DNA from: Bathynomus jamesi
Taxonomy: Eukaryota; Arthropoda; Malacostraca; Isopoda; Cirolanidae
DNA length: 64,000 bases
Assembly: GCA_023014485.1 (NCBI GenBank)
Contig: JAJOZX010000925.1
Location: 249,001 to 313,000 of the forward strand
Direction of reading: 5' to 3'
Under the pieces are notes generated by a model. The model saw only the letters and a list, made by a program, of their open reading frames with translations. It made no database searches and was not told where the DNA came from. Positions within the stretch are counted from its first letter, which is position 1. Every line of letters starts with the position of its first letter. Positions 1 to 9,810 of this stretch are shown piece by piece. Both the position numbers and the translations under genes were made by a program.

Positions 1-793
1 AACGACAGAACTTTTGCGATCTTATGCAGGAGGCTATGGAGGATGACGAATTTGCTCCCCGCCTGGTGTTCAGTGACGAAGCAACTTTTCATTTAAGTGG
101 CAAGGTGAACCGTCACAACCTTCGCATATGGGGCACGCAACAACCACATGCAACAATCGAGCACGAGCGCGACTCACCTAAAGTTAACACCTTCTGTGCC
201 ATTTCCCGGGCAAAGGTTTACGGCCCCTTCTTTTTCATGGAAAACACAGTGACTGGTCACTCCTATCTGGATATGCTGCAGAACTGGTTATTTCCCCAAT
301 TGAACGAAGATTCCGGCGACTACATTTTCCAGCAAGATGGGGCGCCGCCTCATTGGCATTTGGACGTTCGCCGTTTTCTCAACGAAGTGCTCACTCGCCG
401 TTGGATTGGTCGCAGTGGGCCCCATGACTTGGTGCTCCACAGCTGGCCCCCTAGGTCGCCGGATCTTACACCGTGCGACTTCTTCCTTTGTGGGTACGTT
501 AAGGATACTGTGTACGTGCCACCGTTGCCCACATCTTTGGATGAGCTCCGAACTCGCATTGTTACTGCCGTAGAGTCAGTGACAACGGACACGCTGGAGC
601 GAGTATGGGAGGAATTCGACTATCGTGTCGACGTTGCTCGTGTAACTAGGGGAAGTCACATAGAGCATTTATGAGGTGAGAGACAAAATTTGGACAGTTT
701 TTCTTTTGGTTGATGTATCACAAATCACTGTGTATTTGTAACATTAAAAAATATTCTCATTTGAAATCAGGTGAATCATTTTGAATAGCCCTG
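1..793 (+). mobile_element. 3' part of a Tc1/mariner-superfamily element (DUF4817-type)
   Basis: The element runs off the left edge of the window. Its 3' terminal inverted repeat ends at 793 in ...AATAGCCCTG followed by a TA target duplication (794-795). The reverse complement begins CAGGGCTATTCAAAATGATT, the same sequence that opens the deleted copy at 63382. It carries the transposase fragment described next. A downstream stretch of about 120 bp (670-793) is shared almost base for base with the 63.4-64 kb copy. Confidence 0.9.
3..674 (+). CDS. Tc1/mariner transposase, partial (N-terminus outside window)
   Basis: This is a DDE/D cut-and-paste transposase. The frame is open from base 3, so the methionine at 24 is internal and the real start lies upstream. 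Catalytic boxes visible are FSDEATFHLSGKVNRHN (first Asp), FQQDGAPPHW (second Asp) and SPDLTPCDFF (third Asp). I count 46 residues between the second and third Asp, far more than the 34 of classical mariners; an insertion ending RRWIGRSGPHDL accounts for it, as in the arthropod family whose N-terminus is called DUF4817. The visible C-terminus is complete, ending RGSHIEHL. No stop or frameshift is seen in the visible 224 codons, so this copy could encode a full enzyme if its missing 5' half is intact. Confidence 0.88.
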   Translation, partial: RQNFCDLMQEAMEDDEFAPRLVFSDEATFHLSGKVNRHNLRIWGTQQPHATIEHERDSPKVNTFCAISRAKVYGPFFFMENTVTGHSYLDMLQNWLFPQLNEDSGDYIFQQDGAPPHWHLDVRRFLNEVLTRRWIGRSGPHDLVLHSWPPRSPDLTPCDFFLCGYVKDTVYVPPLPTSLDELRTRIVTAVESVTTDTLERVWEEFDYRVDVARVTRGSHIEHL

Positions 794-827
794 TATTATA
801 TACACAGGGTTTTTTTTCCATAGGGCC

Positions 828-849
828 AGGTGGTGAAGCTTCACCACCT
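828..849. repeat. 22-bp perfect palindrome
   Basis: The sequence AGGTGGTGAAGCTTCACCACCT reads the same on both strands around a HindIII-like AAGCTT centre. It sits 35 bp after the mariner end. No function is assigned. Confidence 0.9.
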
Positions 850-1588
850 AAACATGAGCCTTCACCCCTGAAATTTTAGCCAAATACAGGTTTTCAAACA
901 CTACTGGTAAAATGAAAAAAATGAAAAAGATTAAAAACTCTCCATATTAATGGTGACCAAGAATGTTACATGCATTTTTTAATAAACTTTAGCTGTTTGC
1001 CTAATTCTATAATTATTATGTAGTCATTTAAATGAGCTTTTTCCAATATTCAATATGAAATATAATAAAAATGCATCATGTTTGTCTGTATGTATATTGC
1101 TTCAAAACACAGTGTACAACATCTACAGCAAAAGTCTTCTGTCATGCATTCCACGCCACACAGTGAAAATTTGATGAACTTGTTCCTCAGTTAGTTTTTC
1201 TGGACCTTCTATTGCTTTTGAAAAATATGTTTTAGCGTGAAGTGGCTGCCAAGTTTTTCAGTATGTCCTGTAAGGCTGTAACCTTACAGGACAGCCTTTA
1301 AGGTTACAGTAATCCACGATTACTAACTTACTAATCGTGGATTACTAACTTACTAATCGTGGATTAGTAAGTTAGTAAAGGTTTAAAGCTGCACACGGGC
1401 TCTACAAACAGCTTTATTAGTAGCGTTACATAATGATTTAATATACGCGAGACTGGTGGGTGGGGAAGGGGAATGAGGGAATATGGAGGATGGTTGTGTA
1501 ATGTCTATTTTTGGTTAAAATTCACTAGTATATAAAAAGTTGTATTGTGGTATCTGTTTATATAGACTGGCAGTAATCATAATGGAAC
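850..1588. other. AT-rich DNA with a cluster of hairpins, no gene seen
   Basis: No coding or recognised repeat is visible except a hairpin cluster. 1264-1293 forms 12-bp perfect arms (TGTCCTGTAAGG) around a 6-base loop. 1311-1343 contains ATCCACGATTA arms. 1342-1378 forms 17-bp arms (TTACTAACTTACTAATC) around a 3-base loop GTG. The same short blocks are reused in the two latter hairpins. Confidence 0.6.
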
Positions 1589-1596
1589 CTTATTAC

Positions 1597-2498
1597 TAGG
1601 GCGGTCAAAAGTCAATAAAGTCAAATTGTTTCCTATGGGGCACTTTTCGCTGAAACGACTGAAAATGCAATGAAAACACCTGTAGGGGGTATATTACCAA
1701 AGTTAATAGGTCAACCAAAAGTCAACTTTTACCTGTTAGGTCAAAAAATAGCAATAAGGTAAATAAAGTCAATTTTTTGGAATAAATAATTAAAATAACT
1801 AAAAATTGGAAGGAAGGAATTGTTTGCTGAAATAGGAACTCCTCCAGAACCGATTGTAACACGTTGGGCAAGCTGGCTGAACGCTGCTTTTTATTATGCA
1901 GACAATTTTCCAAATGTGAAGACAATTGTGGAAAATTTTGAAGATGAAGGAATCATTGTTCAGAAGGCTAGAGAGAGTGTTGCTAATGAAAAACTGCCAA
2001 AGCAACTAATGTCAATCAAAATGAATTATAGTTTGATTGCTAGCTTAGTGACTAGGATGGAAGCATCTGATTGCACCATTAGAGAGGCATATGAAACCAT
2101 TTCTTCTATCAACCTTGGCGAAGATGTGTGTTCAGTCAAACAATACATTGAAACAAGACTCAAGACAAATGGTATTTGTGAAATAATTAACCTCAGTAGA
2201 CCTGAAATCTCACCAACAGTTTATGGTCAGCTTTTGCAATATCAACCAACAACTGCCGCTGTAGAGAGATCTTTCTCCATGCTTAATAAATTATTAAGTA
2301 AGGATCGCAATTTTTTGCCAGAAAATGTCGGCAAATACTTCATAATTTACCACAATCGGTCAACTGATGTAGAAGAGCAAGAATAAATAATTAAAGTATC
2401 GTTTTTATTATTGAAAGTAAAGGCAACTTTATAAGTCAATTTTTTCAATTCGTAAGGTCAACTTTCTTAATTTTTTCGGTCAACTTTTGACTGCCCTA
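1597..2498 (+). mobile_element. Short hAT element with 8-bp TSD CTTATTAC
   Basis: The ends are TAGGGCGGTCAAAAGTCAA and, reverse-complemented, TAGGGCAGTCAAAAGTTGA. Exact 8-bp duplications CTTATTAC lie at 1589-1596 and 2499-2506. The 902-bp body keeps only the C-terminal part of a transposase, so it is an internally deleted, non-autonomous copy. A repeated GGTCAA/TTGACC motif (GTCAACTTTTGAC, GGTCAACC) is dense in both subterminal regions. Confidence 0.93.
1820..2386 (+). pseudogene. hAT transposase C-terminal fragment
   Basis: 188 codons remain. The C-terminus has the hAT dimerisation domain (hATC): PTTAAVERSFSMLNKLLSKDRNFL, from about residue 140. A TRWASW motif near residue 14 matches the conserved W-containing block that precedes the last catalytic Glu in hAT proteins. 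The N-terminal BED finger and catalytic half are missing, so it is a deletion remnant. The first methionine has no special support. Confidence 0.85.
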
Positions 2499-2595
2499 CT
2501 TATTACTGTATAAGACTGGTAAACATTGTGTTCATAAAGATAAACGATTAATATGATCGTGAACAGCGTTGAACTCCAACATTACATTATGATTA

Positions 2596-2793
2596 GCGGC
2601 CGTTCAAAAATTACGTAATGCTATTTTTGCTAAAACTTGACACCCAAGATGCCCCAGGAACGTTCTGTAACACTAGACCTGGCACCCCCTAAGGTGTTAT
2701 GTAACACTTCCTCCACCCCCACCCCACGGAATGTTACAGGGGGGGGGGTCATGTTTTAGCAAAAATAGCGTTACGTAATTTTTGAACGGCGCC
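2596..2793. mobile_element. MITE with about 45-bp TIRs and TTA TSD
   Basis: Left arm CCGTTCAAAAATTACGTAA and the mirrored right arm TTACGTAATTTTTGAACGG extend through a second block (GCTATTTTTGCTAAAAC) for about 45 bp. TTA flanks it at 2593-2595 and 2794-2796. No coding sequence. A 3-bp TTA duplication suits PIF/Harbinger (TWA) but does not prove it. A poly-G run lies inside the right arm. Confidence 0.82.
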
Positions 2794-2796
2794 TTA

Positions 2797-3313
2797 CCTG
2801 TATGTCAATGTTATATGTTGTTGGACTCGGTTGTCCCCCCCTTCACCCCACCTTCCCCCAGTTGGGGTACCTTGACTATCGCTGCGGCATTGCCGCATGT
2901 TCGGAGTCGCCCGTGAGGCGAGGAACATTACATATGCGGGCAACTGTACATATATACTCTATATTGTTACTTTTATAACTTACATTATATAGTTTTCCAG
3001 GCGTTTTCCATAATGAATTTGTTACTGAACTGATTGTAGGAGTTTTAAGAAACATATAGCAATTGCGATTATCTTTAAGTTATTCCTACACTGAATGCTA
3101 GATAACCCAGGAATTTTTCTTAGTTATTCAAGCTTAAATAACCTATTCGAGGTTTTAATGAAATTCAAAGACCTAAATGTTGGAAAAATGCTTCTGGGGA
3201 AATGACTATTTTCAATATCTCTTAGTCTCGTAGAAGAATAAAAATACAACGTGAAAGGATCTTAAAATTCAGTCTAATCGAGACTACTACACTACTATGA
3301 AATGCACTGTAAA
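2797..3313. other. No gene or repeat recognised
   Basis: Mixed-composition DNA between a MITE and a hAT. It includes a GC-rich patch (2875-2940) with the short palindrome TGCGGCATTGCCGCA. I see no convincing coding potential. Confidence 0.5.
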
Positions 3314-4311
3314 CAGTGATGGGCATCGATACATCGATACATGAAGAACGTCTTAGGCGATACCGATACTTTCTAGATGTCTTAAGCGATACCGATACCG
3401 ATACATGCATCGCCGGTACATTTTTATAATTATTCATTTAATATGTAGGTATTAGATATTATTGTTTATACTAGTAATTTGTACGCACTGTAAGTAAAAT
3501 CAACATTTTAATGGGTTTTATAGATGTAAATAAAAACAATTGCTTTATTTAATGAAAGTATGTTTTAATTTTGTAGGATACATGAATGACTGAAAATATT
3601 ACACTAACAATTAAAAGTAATTACTATTACCCTTCAAAAATACCAGCTGGCTAAACATCTGGTCAGACAGTCTATTCCTTTTTGGAGCGTGAATGTGACC
3701 AGCCAAACTAAACAACCGTTCTACAGGAGCAGAGGATGGTAGTGGTGTGTTATACTTCAGGAAGACCCGTAGAATTCCTGGGTACTGCCTCAGAGATTGG
3801 AGAGAATGACTTCCGTCACCCAGATACTGTAAAATTTCCATCTCAGTGGAATCTTGGTTGCAGACACATTAGTGGAAGCAGACTCATAACAAAAGAAATC
3901 ATCTGCACTTCCGTCAGATGCAGCATCACTTAGTTGTTGCTGGGGGGTCTGCTCGCTGAGGCTCTTAACAGCATTAACCAACATTTCTTGAACCCTCTTT
4001 TTGACAATGTTAGTATTAAATTTGCCTTTTATTGTCATCCACTTTAACTTGAACAGAGGATTTGAAGACGATGCCAGTATTGCTGCTTTACACTCATGCG
4101 ACGCATCAAGGCACAGAAACTTTTCAAACTGCTTAGTGAACCCTACTGTGACTGCATTGAGAAGTGGCTGACAATGACGCAATGCCTCCAAATTCAAACG
4201 CTGTAGCTTCTTCTCTACAGCTAACAATGTCGGAAGCAGGCAACCGTAAAAACATTCTTTGTCGGACTGCAACCTATCAAGTGCTGTTGCAATGGGTTGT
4301 AGTACGGTTAG

Positions 4312-7300
4312 CAGGGCCGGATTAAGACCTTTAGAGGCCCTAAGCACTTAAAAGATTTTGGTGCCCCATATATATGTAATTCAAAATATAAACAAAAATA
4401 AACCATAAAATAAAATTTTATTTTTTGAAATGAAACAAAACTTACAGTAAGATGGAAAATAATGTTTATTTTTGTATACTTCCACTTCATTTATATTTGA
4501 AAAGTTTTCTCCTACTTTTTTTAATTGCAAAGTCTTTGATCAGATCCTCAAAACTAATCTTACGTAACACATCTGCTTCTATACTTAGTAGAGATAAGGC
4601 ATCCAGCCTGCCTTGTTGCATAGTTGTTCTGTTGGTATTTTTAATATACTTCAACTGAGAAAATGAACGCTCAGCTGAGCAATTTGTGACCATTAATGTT
4701 AAAAATATACGAAAGGCAATTTCTACATTTGGGAAGGCACACTCAATATTGTCTTCTACAATTATTTTATAAAGTTCAGCATGACTGAATCTTGTTTTTA
4801 CATTTTTTTTTGCACTGAACTTATGGCACACATATGAGTGAAACTGCTGAAGCTCAGCAGAGAAATTAGTGTTCAAGTCCTCTGGGTAAGCATCAATCAT
4901 CTTTTTACAACCCTGAGAATACCTTTCAATTTCAGTAGATGATGAAGTGGTGACATTATGTGGCACATCACTTAGAAAAGAAAATCTCTCTGCTATTTCT
5001 TTGTATATCTCTCCTCTTCTTCTCATCTCAGTTTCAAGTTTGTCAACAATTGTGTAAAAGGTGGTGATAAGAAATTTATCTCTGGCATTCAGATATACTT
5101 CTGGTGCATCTCCGTCATTGGGTACCTTCTTTCTGATACGTTTGCGAGTTTGAGCTGCCTTGTAATCAACATCTGGTAGCATTTCCTTTGTAGCTGCTTC
5201 ATATCTTTCAAATTCATCTCGTGAAGTGCACAGTTGGTCAGCTAATGATCCATACAGATCTGCACATGTTTTTAAGTTCACATCCTTATTCTGTAGAACT
5301 TTGCTTACTCTATGAAAATTTTGCAAAATCTCATCCCAAAAATTCAACATAAAAACGAATTCTAGCTCTTGCATCTTATTTGCAATATTATTTGCTTCTC
5401 TTCTAGTGTCTCCCTTTTGTGACTGGTCTTCAGCTATACATTCTAACGCTTCTAAAATTTTAAGGAAAGATTTCAAAATTGCTGCTGTTGCCATAGCATG
5501 TGCCTCCCATCTGGTATCAGAGAGGGATTTTAAGACACTTTCATTTCCAATACAACCTTTAAGAATTTCCCACCTGCTGGTTGAGGCTAAAAAAAAGGTA
5601 TAGAGCAACTGCACTGTAGAGAAGAAATTAACCGCCTCTTGACAGCAGTCAACAGCACTTCGGCCTACCAGATTTAGTGAATGGGCTGCACAGGGCACAT
5701 ATATAGCAAACTTGTTTGTTTCTAAAATTTTTTGCTGCATCCCCTTATAACGCCCAGACATGTTGGCAGCGTTGTCGTAAGATTGACCCCTACATTTTGA
5801 AAAGTTTAGCTTACAAACTTCACGTAAGTACTGCAACACCTGATTTGCCATTTCCTCACCAGTATGGCTTTTCATTTTCAGAAAGGTTAAAAAGCGTTCA
5901 ATAGGCTGTCCATCTTTTAAGTACCTAAGTACAACACTTAACTGATCGATATGTGATAGATCTGGTGTTGAATCAACTGACAAACTAAAATAACCAGAAG
6001 ATTTTACTTCGTCAACAATGAGTGCGTGGACCTTTTGAGCCATTAGTTGAATGAGTTCCTCACAGGTGGTTTTGGACAGGTAAGAAGGATTTCCTTTGCC
6101 AGAATTTCCATATTTCAAAATGTGACCTGCTAAAAATGGATCAAACCGGCTTATGAGCTCAAGCAGCCCTAAAAAATTCCCATTCTGCAATGATCCAAAT
6201 CTTTCTTCTGTTCCTCGAAAAGACAAGCCACGTTCAGCTAACGTACAAATAACAGCTATGACACGCCTCAAGACATGTTCCCAGTAATCACACTCTTCCT
6301 GAATTTGTTTTTCCAACTGTTGTCCCAACCCCGCACCTTGTCTGCGAGTTAAGTATGTTAGCATAGAGTCTCGGTGAGTAGTGCTTTTTTCATGATGATC
6401 AATTACAATAGTATTTCGCCAGTCACTGAACCCTTCTCTTATAACAAAATGTGAGACATTTTTAGGAGCAAACAGTTTACAAACATAACAGTAAACTGAT
6501 CCTGTTGATGGTGAATACAATAACCACTCTCTCTTGTATTTCTCACCATTGGCTTTTGTCCCAACGAAAAGTTTTTGTGAACAGTATCTTGCTGGTTTGC
6601 CACTACTGAAATGCCGGTAAGACTTGTCAAATGGCCCATTGTGGTGTTGACAGTCACTGGGTCCACAAGCAATCCAATAAGCCACATCATCAGCAGAGAA
6701 ATCAAGCCACAACCCTGGATCTTTTGCTATATTTACTTCATCTTCTGCAGACTGATTCATTTCACCACCATCACCATGGTCCACTAAACTTTCATTTTCA
6801 GCAATTATTTCAACCCCAGAATGTCTTGTAAAGCAACTTGAATCAACATTTGCAGTAGAGGTATCAAGAGAATTTACAGGCAAAGTGAGATCAGTAGTGA
6901 GACATGTGGTAGATGAACCTGCTTGTGACACCTCGGTGATTCCAACGTCATCATATTTTGATTTTGAAGTGATCAAAGTGGTATTTGTGTCCACTTCTGA
7001 TGACGGAGATTGGTTTTGATTCAGAATCGGTATATCATGTTGACGTTGTGGTCGTGGAACTTGTGTGAAGAAATCAGTCAGCTTTGCAGTCTTGGACTCT
7101 AAATCCAAAGTCTTCTCTTGTTTCTCTTTTGATAGTTTTCGCTTTTGTGCACCACTTAACTGAACACGTTTCATCTTGGTTCTTGGGGTCTGTAAAATAC
7201 AGAAATAAAAAGAATATTTTATTTGTATATTATGTGGCAATCAACACAGTTACACATATCACAATCTTGGCTTTGTTCTTTTATTCTCAGAAAGACAAAA

Positions 7301-8386
7301 TGGGAACCGTACACAACCAAAGTGGCAATTTAAATATAAGTGGCAATTAAATATAACTCAACCGAAATATCAACTCGAAATGTTGAATACAAATCAAATC
7401 GAAAGAAGGAACCAAAAGAAGGAACCGAAAGAAGGAACCGAAACCTATAAAATAAAAATACTTAACATTAGAATTAATAATACGCAATCTATAAAAATAT
7501 CAATATTAACATTTCACTATTAACGAGCCACATTTTATATTTACATTTATTTATTTATTTAAAACACAATATTTAATTATAGGAAATATGAACATTTGCT
7601 TAGGGCCTAAATTGTCCTAACTACGTTTGATGTTATATATACATTACAAATTATTCACTCTGGTTATTACAATCTAAATTCTTTTATACTGTTATGACAA
7701 TAGATAAATAAATTATAAAATAAAGATACGTGTATGATAAAATATTGTTATATATACAAATAAAGTACACTTCATAGACTTACCCTAGAGAAGAAGAGAG
7801 AGCAACAGATAAACTTCTTCAACGCTAATTAACTTAGGTCAGTATATCTTATTATTATAATGGCCGTGATAAACATCACTTGATACAACAGCAATATAGA
7901 GAGTTTATAGTTTCTTTTATTTTAATATTAATTTATATTACAATTCTATAAACCTAAATCTTTCTGTAAAACAATACCAAATGATTATGTAAAATATATA
8001 TTTAATATTATATGCACAAATCACACGTTCAGAATAACTTCCTATAGCACACGAAAATATTTAATCTATATGTATTTTTAATATGGCGCTCAAAGATTTG
8101 ATATAAACAAAATAATAACGCAAAGCGTAAAGTGTGTGATTACAACGAAATATATTTATTCTCTCAAAAGGGTTGTTGTTCACTACAAATTCAAACAATG
8201 AAAAAAAATAAATACTATATATGAATATATATAATTCAGTTTTCAACAGCTTATAGGCTATAAGCCGCGATTATAATAGTATAATAAATCCATGGTAAAT
8301 CCGACAATGGAAAATTTCTGTGGTGCCCCCCTTCCCTTGATGCCCTAAGCACGGGCTTATTTTGCTTAATGGTTAATCCGGCCCTG
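4312..8386 (-). mobile_element. Inner hAT element, 4.1 kb, TSD ACGGTTAG, intact ORF
   Basis: Both ends read CAGGGCCGGATTAA followed by ...CCTAAGCAC within the first 40 to 60 bp. Exact 8-bp duplications ACGGTTAG flank it at 4304-4311 and 8387-8394. It carries one long uninterrupted transposase frame on the minus strand, and its ends are well preserved. This makes it the best candidate in the window for a recently active, possibly autonomous DNA transposon. About 1.1 kb of AT-rich non-coding DNA (7240-8380) precedes the gene. Confidence 0.96.
4487..7174 (-). CDS. hAT transposase with TTF-type zinc finger, intact
   Basis: About 895 codons from the methionine of MKRVQLSGAQKRKLS. The frame is open further upstream to 7240, but I prefer the start at 7174 because a strong 3' splice acceptor (TGTATTTTACAG) lies about 15 bp before it, implying a 5' untranslated exon. 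Order of features, approximate residues: basic N-terminus; a PCNA-box-like TAKLTDFF near 30; TTF/KRAB-A-like finger YCYVCKLF near 230 with downstream His residues; catalytic Asp in SVDSTPD near 401; second catalytic Asp in CRGQSYDNAANMSG near 467; CAAHSLNL near 495; DTRWEAH; hATC domain NCSAERSFSQLKYIKNTNRTTM close to the C-terminus. It resembles the DUF4371/hAT-C proteins that populate animal genomes (family knowledge). No stop or frameshift is seen, so it may encode active enzyme. Confidence 0.93.
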   Translation of the reverse strand: MKRVQLSGAQKRKLSKEKQEKTLDLESKTAKLTDFFTQVPRPQRQHDIPILNQNQSPSSEVDTNTTLITSKSKYDDVGITEVSQAGSSTTCLTTDLTLPVNSLDTSTANVDSSCFTRHSGVEIIAENESLVDHGDGGEMNQSAEDEVNIAKDPGLWLDFSADDVAYWIACGPSDCQHHNGPFDKSYRHFSSGKPARYCSQKLFVGTKANGEKYKREWLLYSPSTGSVYCYVCKLFAPKNVSHFVIREGFSDWRNTIVIDHHEKSTTHRDSMLTYLTRRQGAGLGQQLEKQIQEECDYWEHVLRRVIAVICTLAERGLSFRGTEERFGSLQNGNFLGLLELISRFDPFLAGHILKYGNSGKGNPSYLSKTTCEELIQLMAQKVHALIVDEVKSSGYFSLSVDSTPDLSHIDQLSVVLRYLKDGQPIERFLTFLKMKSHTGEEMANQVLQYLREVCKLNFSKCRGQSYDNAANMSGRYKGMQQKILETNKFAIYVPCAAHSLNLVGRSAVDCCQEAVNFFSTVQLLYTFFLASTSRWEILKGCIGNESVLKSLSDTRWEAHAMATAAILKSFLKILEALECIAEDQSQKGDTRREANNIANKMQELEFVFMLNFWDEILQNFHRVSKVLQNKDVNLKTCADLYGSLADQLCTSRDEFERYEAATKEMLPDVDYKAAQTRKRIRKKVPNDGDAPEVYLNARDKFLITTFYTIVDKLETEMRRRGEIYKEIAERFSFLSDVPHNVTTSSSTEIERYSQGCKKMIDAYPEDLNTNFSAELQQFHSYVCHKFSAKKNVKTRFSHAELYKIIVEDNIECAFPNVEIAFRIFLTLMVTNCSAERSFSQLKYIKNTNRTTMQQGRLDALSLLSIEADVLRKISFEDLIKDFAIKKSRRKLFKYK

Positions 8387-8947
8387 ACGGTTAGGTATTC
8401 CTGGAGAAAATCAAGCTCATTTTCACGAAATGTTGGCAGTCCTAGTTGTTTCACTGTTTCATTTAGGACACTTTTATGCTTCAACAGAACTGATAAACTG
8501 TCGAACAAGGAGTTCCATCTTGTGACGCATGGTAATGTCAACTGACATTTTAGAGTTTCCCGGATTATTTCGGCTAATTTCGGTTAATTAATCTCAATAA
8601 CACAAGTACAAACGTGTTTAAACGTTGCGCCGTACTGTGTGACGTTACCAGTAGAGTAGTACTGTCATTAAATAAATATTTAATAATATTATTATTTATG
8701 TATATTCATAAATATAACTCAGTAGTGTCATATTATAACATCTATTTAAATATTTAAAAATTCTTAATGTATCGATGTATCGAAGTATCGATTTTTTTCG
8801 ATACATTTAAGAAAATTGACCATAGCGATACCGATAAATCGATACTTTTGTCAAGTAGCTAAAGCGATACCGATACCGATACAAAAGTATCGATCGATAC
8901 GTATCGGCGATACATATATCTAGATACTGCCCATCACTGACTGTAAA

Positions 8948-9544
8948 TTTTCTCATTTATATCCGAATATATTGCGTAGGTCATGGGCGTGTTACGAAAT
9001 TTTCGCGCAATATAAATGTGCTGAAAAGTAATGAACGGTTTAGACCAGTATGGATTACGTATGAATTTACTCTTACACTGCTATTCACAAATATATTAAT
9101 TACTAATAATTAATTATTATTATTATTAATTAATTAATGCTGATTCCGTCAAGTGCATATTAGTGTGGTGGGAGATACGCGAGGGTCATTTGGTATATTT
9201 ATATCAAAACGCTCGACACTGACATACTGGATTTATTTTTACTTCTTAAGTTTTCTGAAGCTAGAATTCGAAGGTCAATACACTGTAAAGAACGCAGAAC
9301 ATAAGGTATTGTTTATCGTGACGTCTGTTCTTTAGTTTTTCGAACCCTTTACAGAAAAATAAACTTTTTAATTAGATTTTTTTTTTTTAACAAAAATAGA
9401 AAAACCACCTCTAACCTAGTTACCCCATTACAGAGTGACAAGTATTGTAATTGTCTACGTGATAAAGGTTGTAGTCAACTTTTTTGCTGTAGAAACAATT
9501 ATGCTAATTTACGCTTAAAATCTGTAGAAGTGCCAGTTAGCAGT

Positions 9545-9545
<1 letters not shown>
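8948..9545. other. AT-rich DNA, no gene seen
   Basis: Contains a short run of ATTAATTA repeats (9095-9140) and a poly-T tract (9379-9389). No recognised element. Confidence 0.5.
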
Positions 9546-9577
<32 letters not shown>

Positions 9578-9604
9578 TGTTGTGTGTGTGTGTGTGTGTG
9601 TGTG
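9546..9604 (+). repeat. (GT)n microsatellite
   Basis: About 59 bp of TG dinucleotides, broken once by GGTGTTG. It immediately precedes the Penelope-like terminal sequence. Confidence 0.95.
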
Positions 9605-9771
9605 AAAAATTATTTCACGAAAGTAACACGTGAAAAATATTTATGATGAATAAAACCACGAAGGGAAAAGAAACACAAAGGGGTGCTCAAGCGCTTTCGT
9701 CTAATGACATCCTGTCATTAGACGAAAGCGCTTGAGCACCCCTTTGTGTTCTTTCCCTTCGTGGTTTTATT

Positions 9772-9778
<7 letters not shown>
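9605..9778. mobile_element. Penelope-like (family 1) terminal ends as a head-to-head palindrome
   Basis: Left arm (9605-9709) is the minus-orientation terminal sequence: ATTTCACGAAAGTAACACG, a CACGAAGG block, then GTGCTCAAGCGCTTTCGTC. Right arm (9714-9777) is the mirror image of the inner 60 bp. The spacer is only ATCCT. Both copies stop inside the hammerhead core, at the CTGA box, so neither arm has a complete ribozyme. The arms are almost perfect complements. Confidence 0.85.

Positions 9779-9806
<28 letters not shown>
9779..9806. repeat. (TA)n microsatellite
   Basis: Separates the Penelope-like end from the SINE pair. The same order, PLE end then (TA)n then SINE pair, recurs at 46.0 kb. 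Confidence 0.9.

Positions 9807-9810
<4 letters not shown>

Larger units (their letters stand above)
3611..8541 (-). pseudogene. Outer hAT transposase fragment, split by insertion
   Basis: Reading on the minus strand, 8541-8387 encodes PCVTRWNSLFDSL and onward. The frame resumes at 4303 on the far side of the inner element, giving ...LDFLQEYLTVLQPIATALD across the restored junction, and runs to about 3790. A frameshift near 3840 moves the hATC domain (APVERLFSLAGHIHAPKRNRL) into the frame that ends at 3611. The catalytic N-terminal half is absent. The exact join at the inner TSD is the main evidence that the two parts were one gene. Confidence 0.88.
3314..8939 (-). mobile_element. Outer hAT element, TSD ACTGTAAA, split by a second hAT
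   Basis: Ends are CAGTGATGGGCA on both sides, with exact 8-bp duplications ACTGTAAA at 3306-3313 and 8940-8947. Both subterminal regions are packed with the iteron CGATAC/GTATCG (3325-3420 and 8765-8930). The transposase is on the minus strand and is interrupted by the hAT at 4312-8386. Removing the insert and one copy of its TSD gives an element of about 1.54 kb, too short for a full hAT transposase, so this copy was already deleted when it was hit. Confidence 0.95.

Noticed and set aside
8251..8386. End of the outer hAT frame reading past 8387
   Set aside because: Residues encoded by 8386-8251 come from the inner hAT's terminal sequence, not the outer transposase.
9605..9778. Functional hammerhead at 9.7 kb
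   Set aside because: Both arms stop within the CTGA box, so neither has a complete core.
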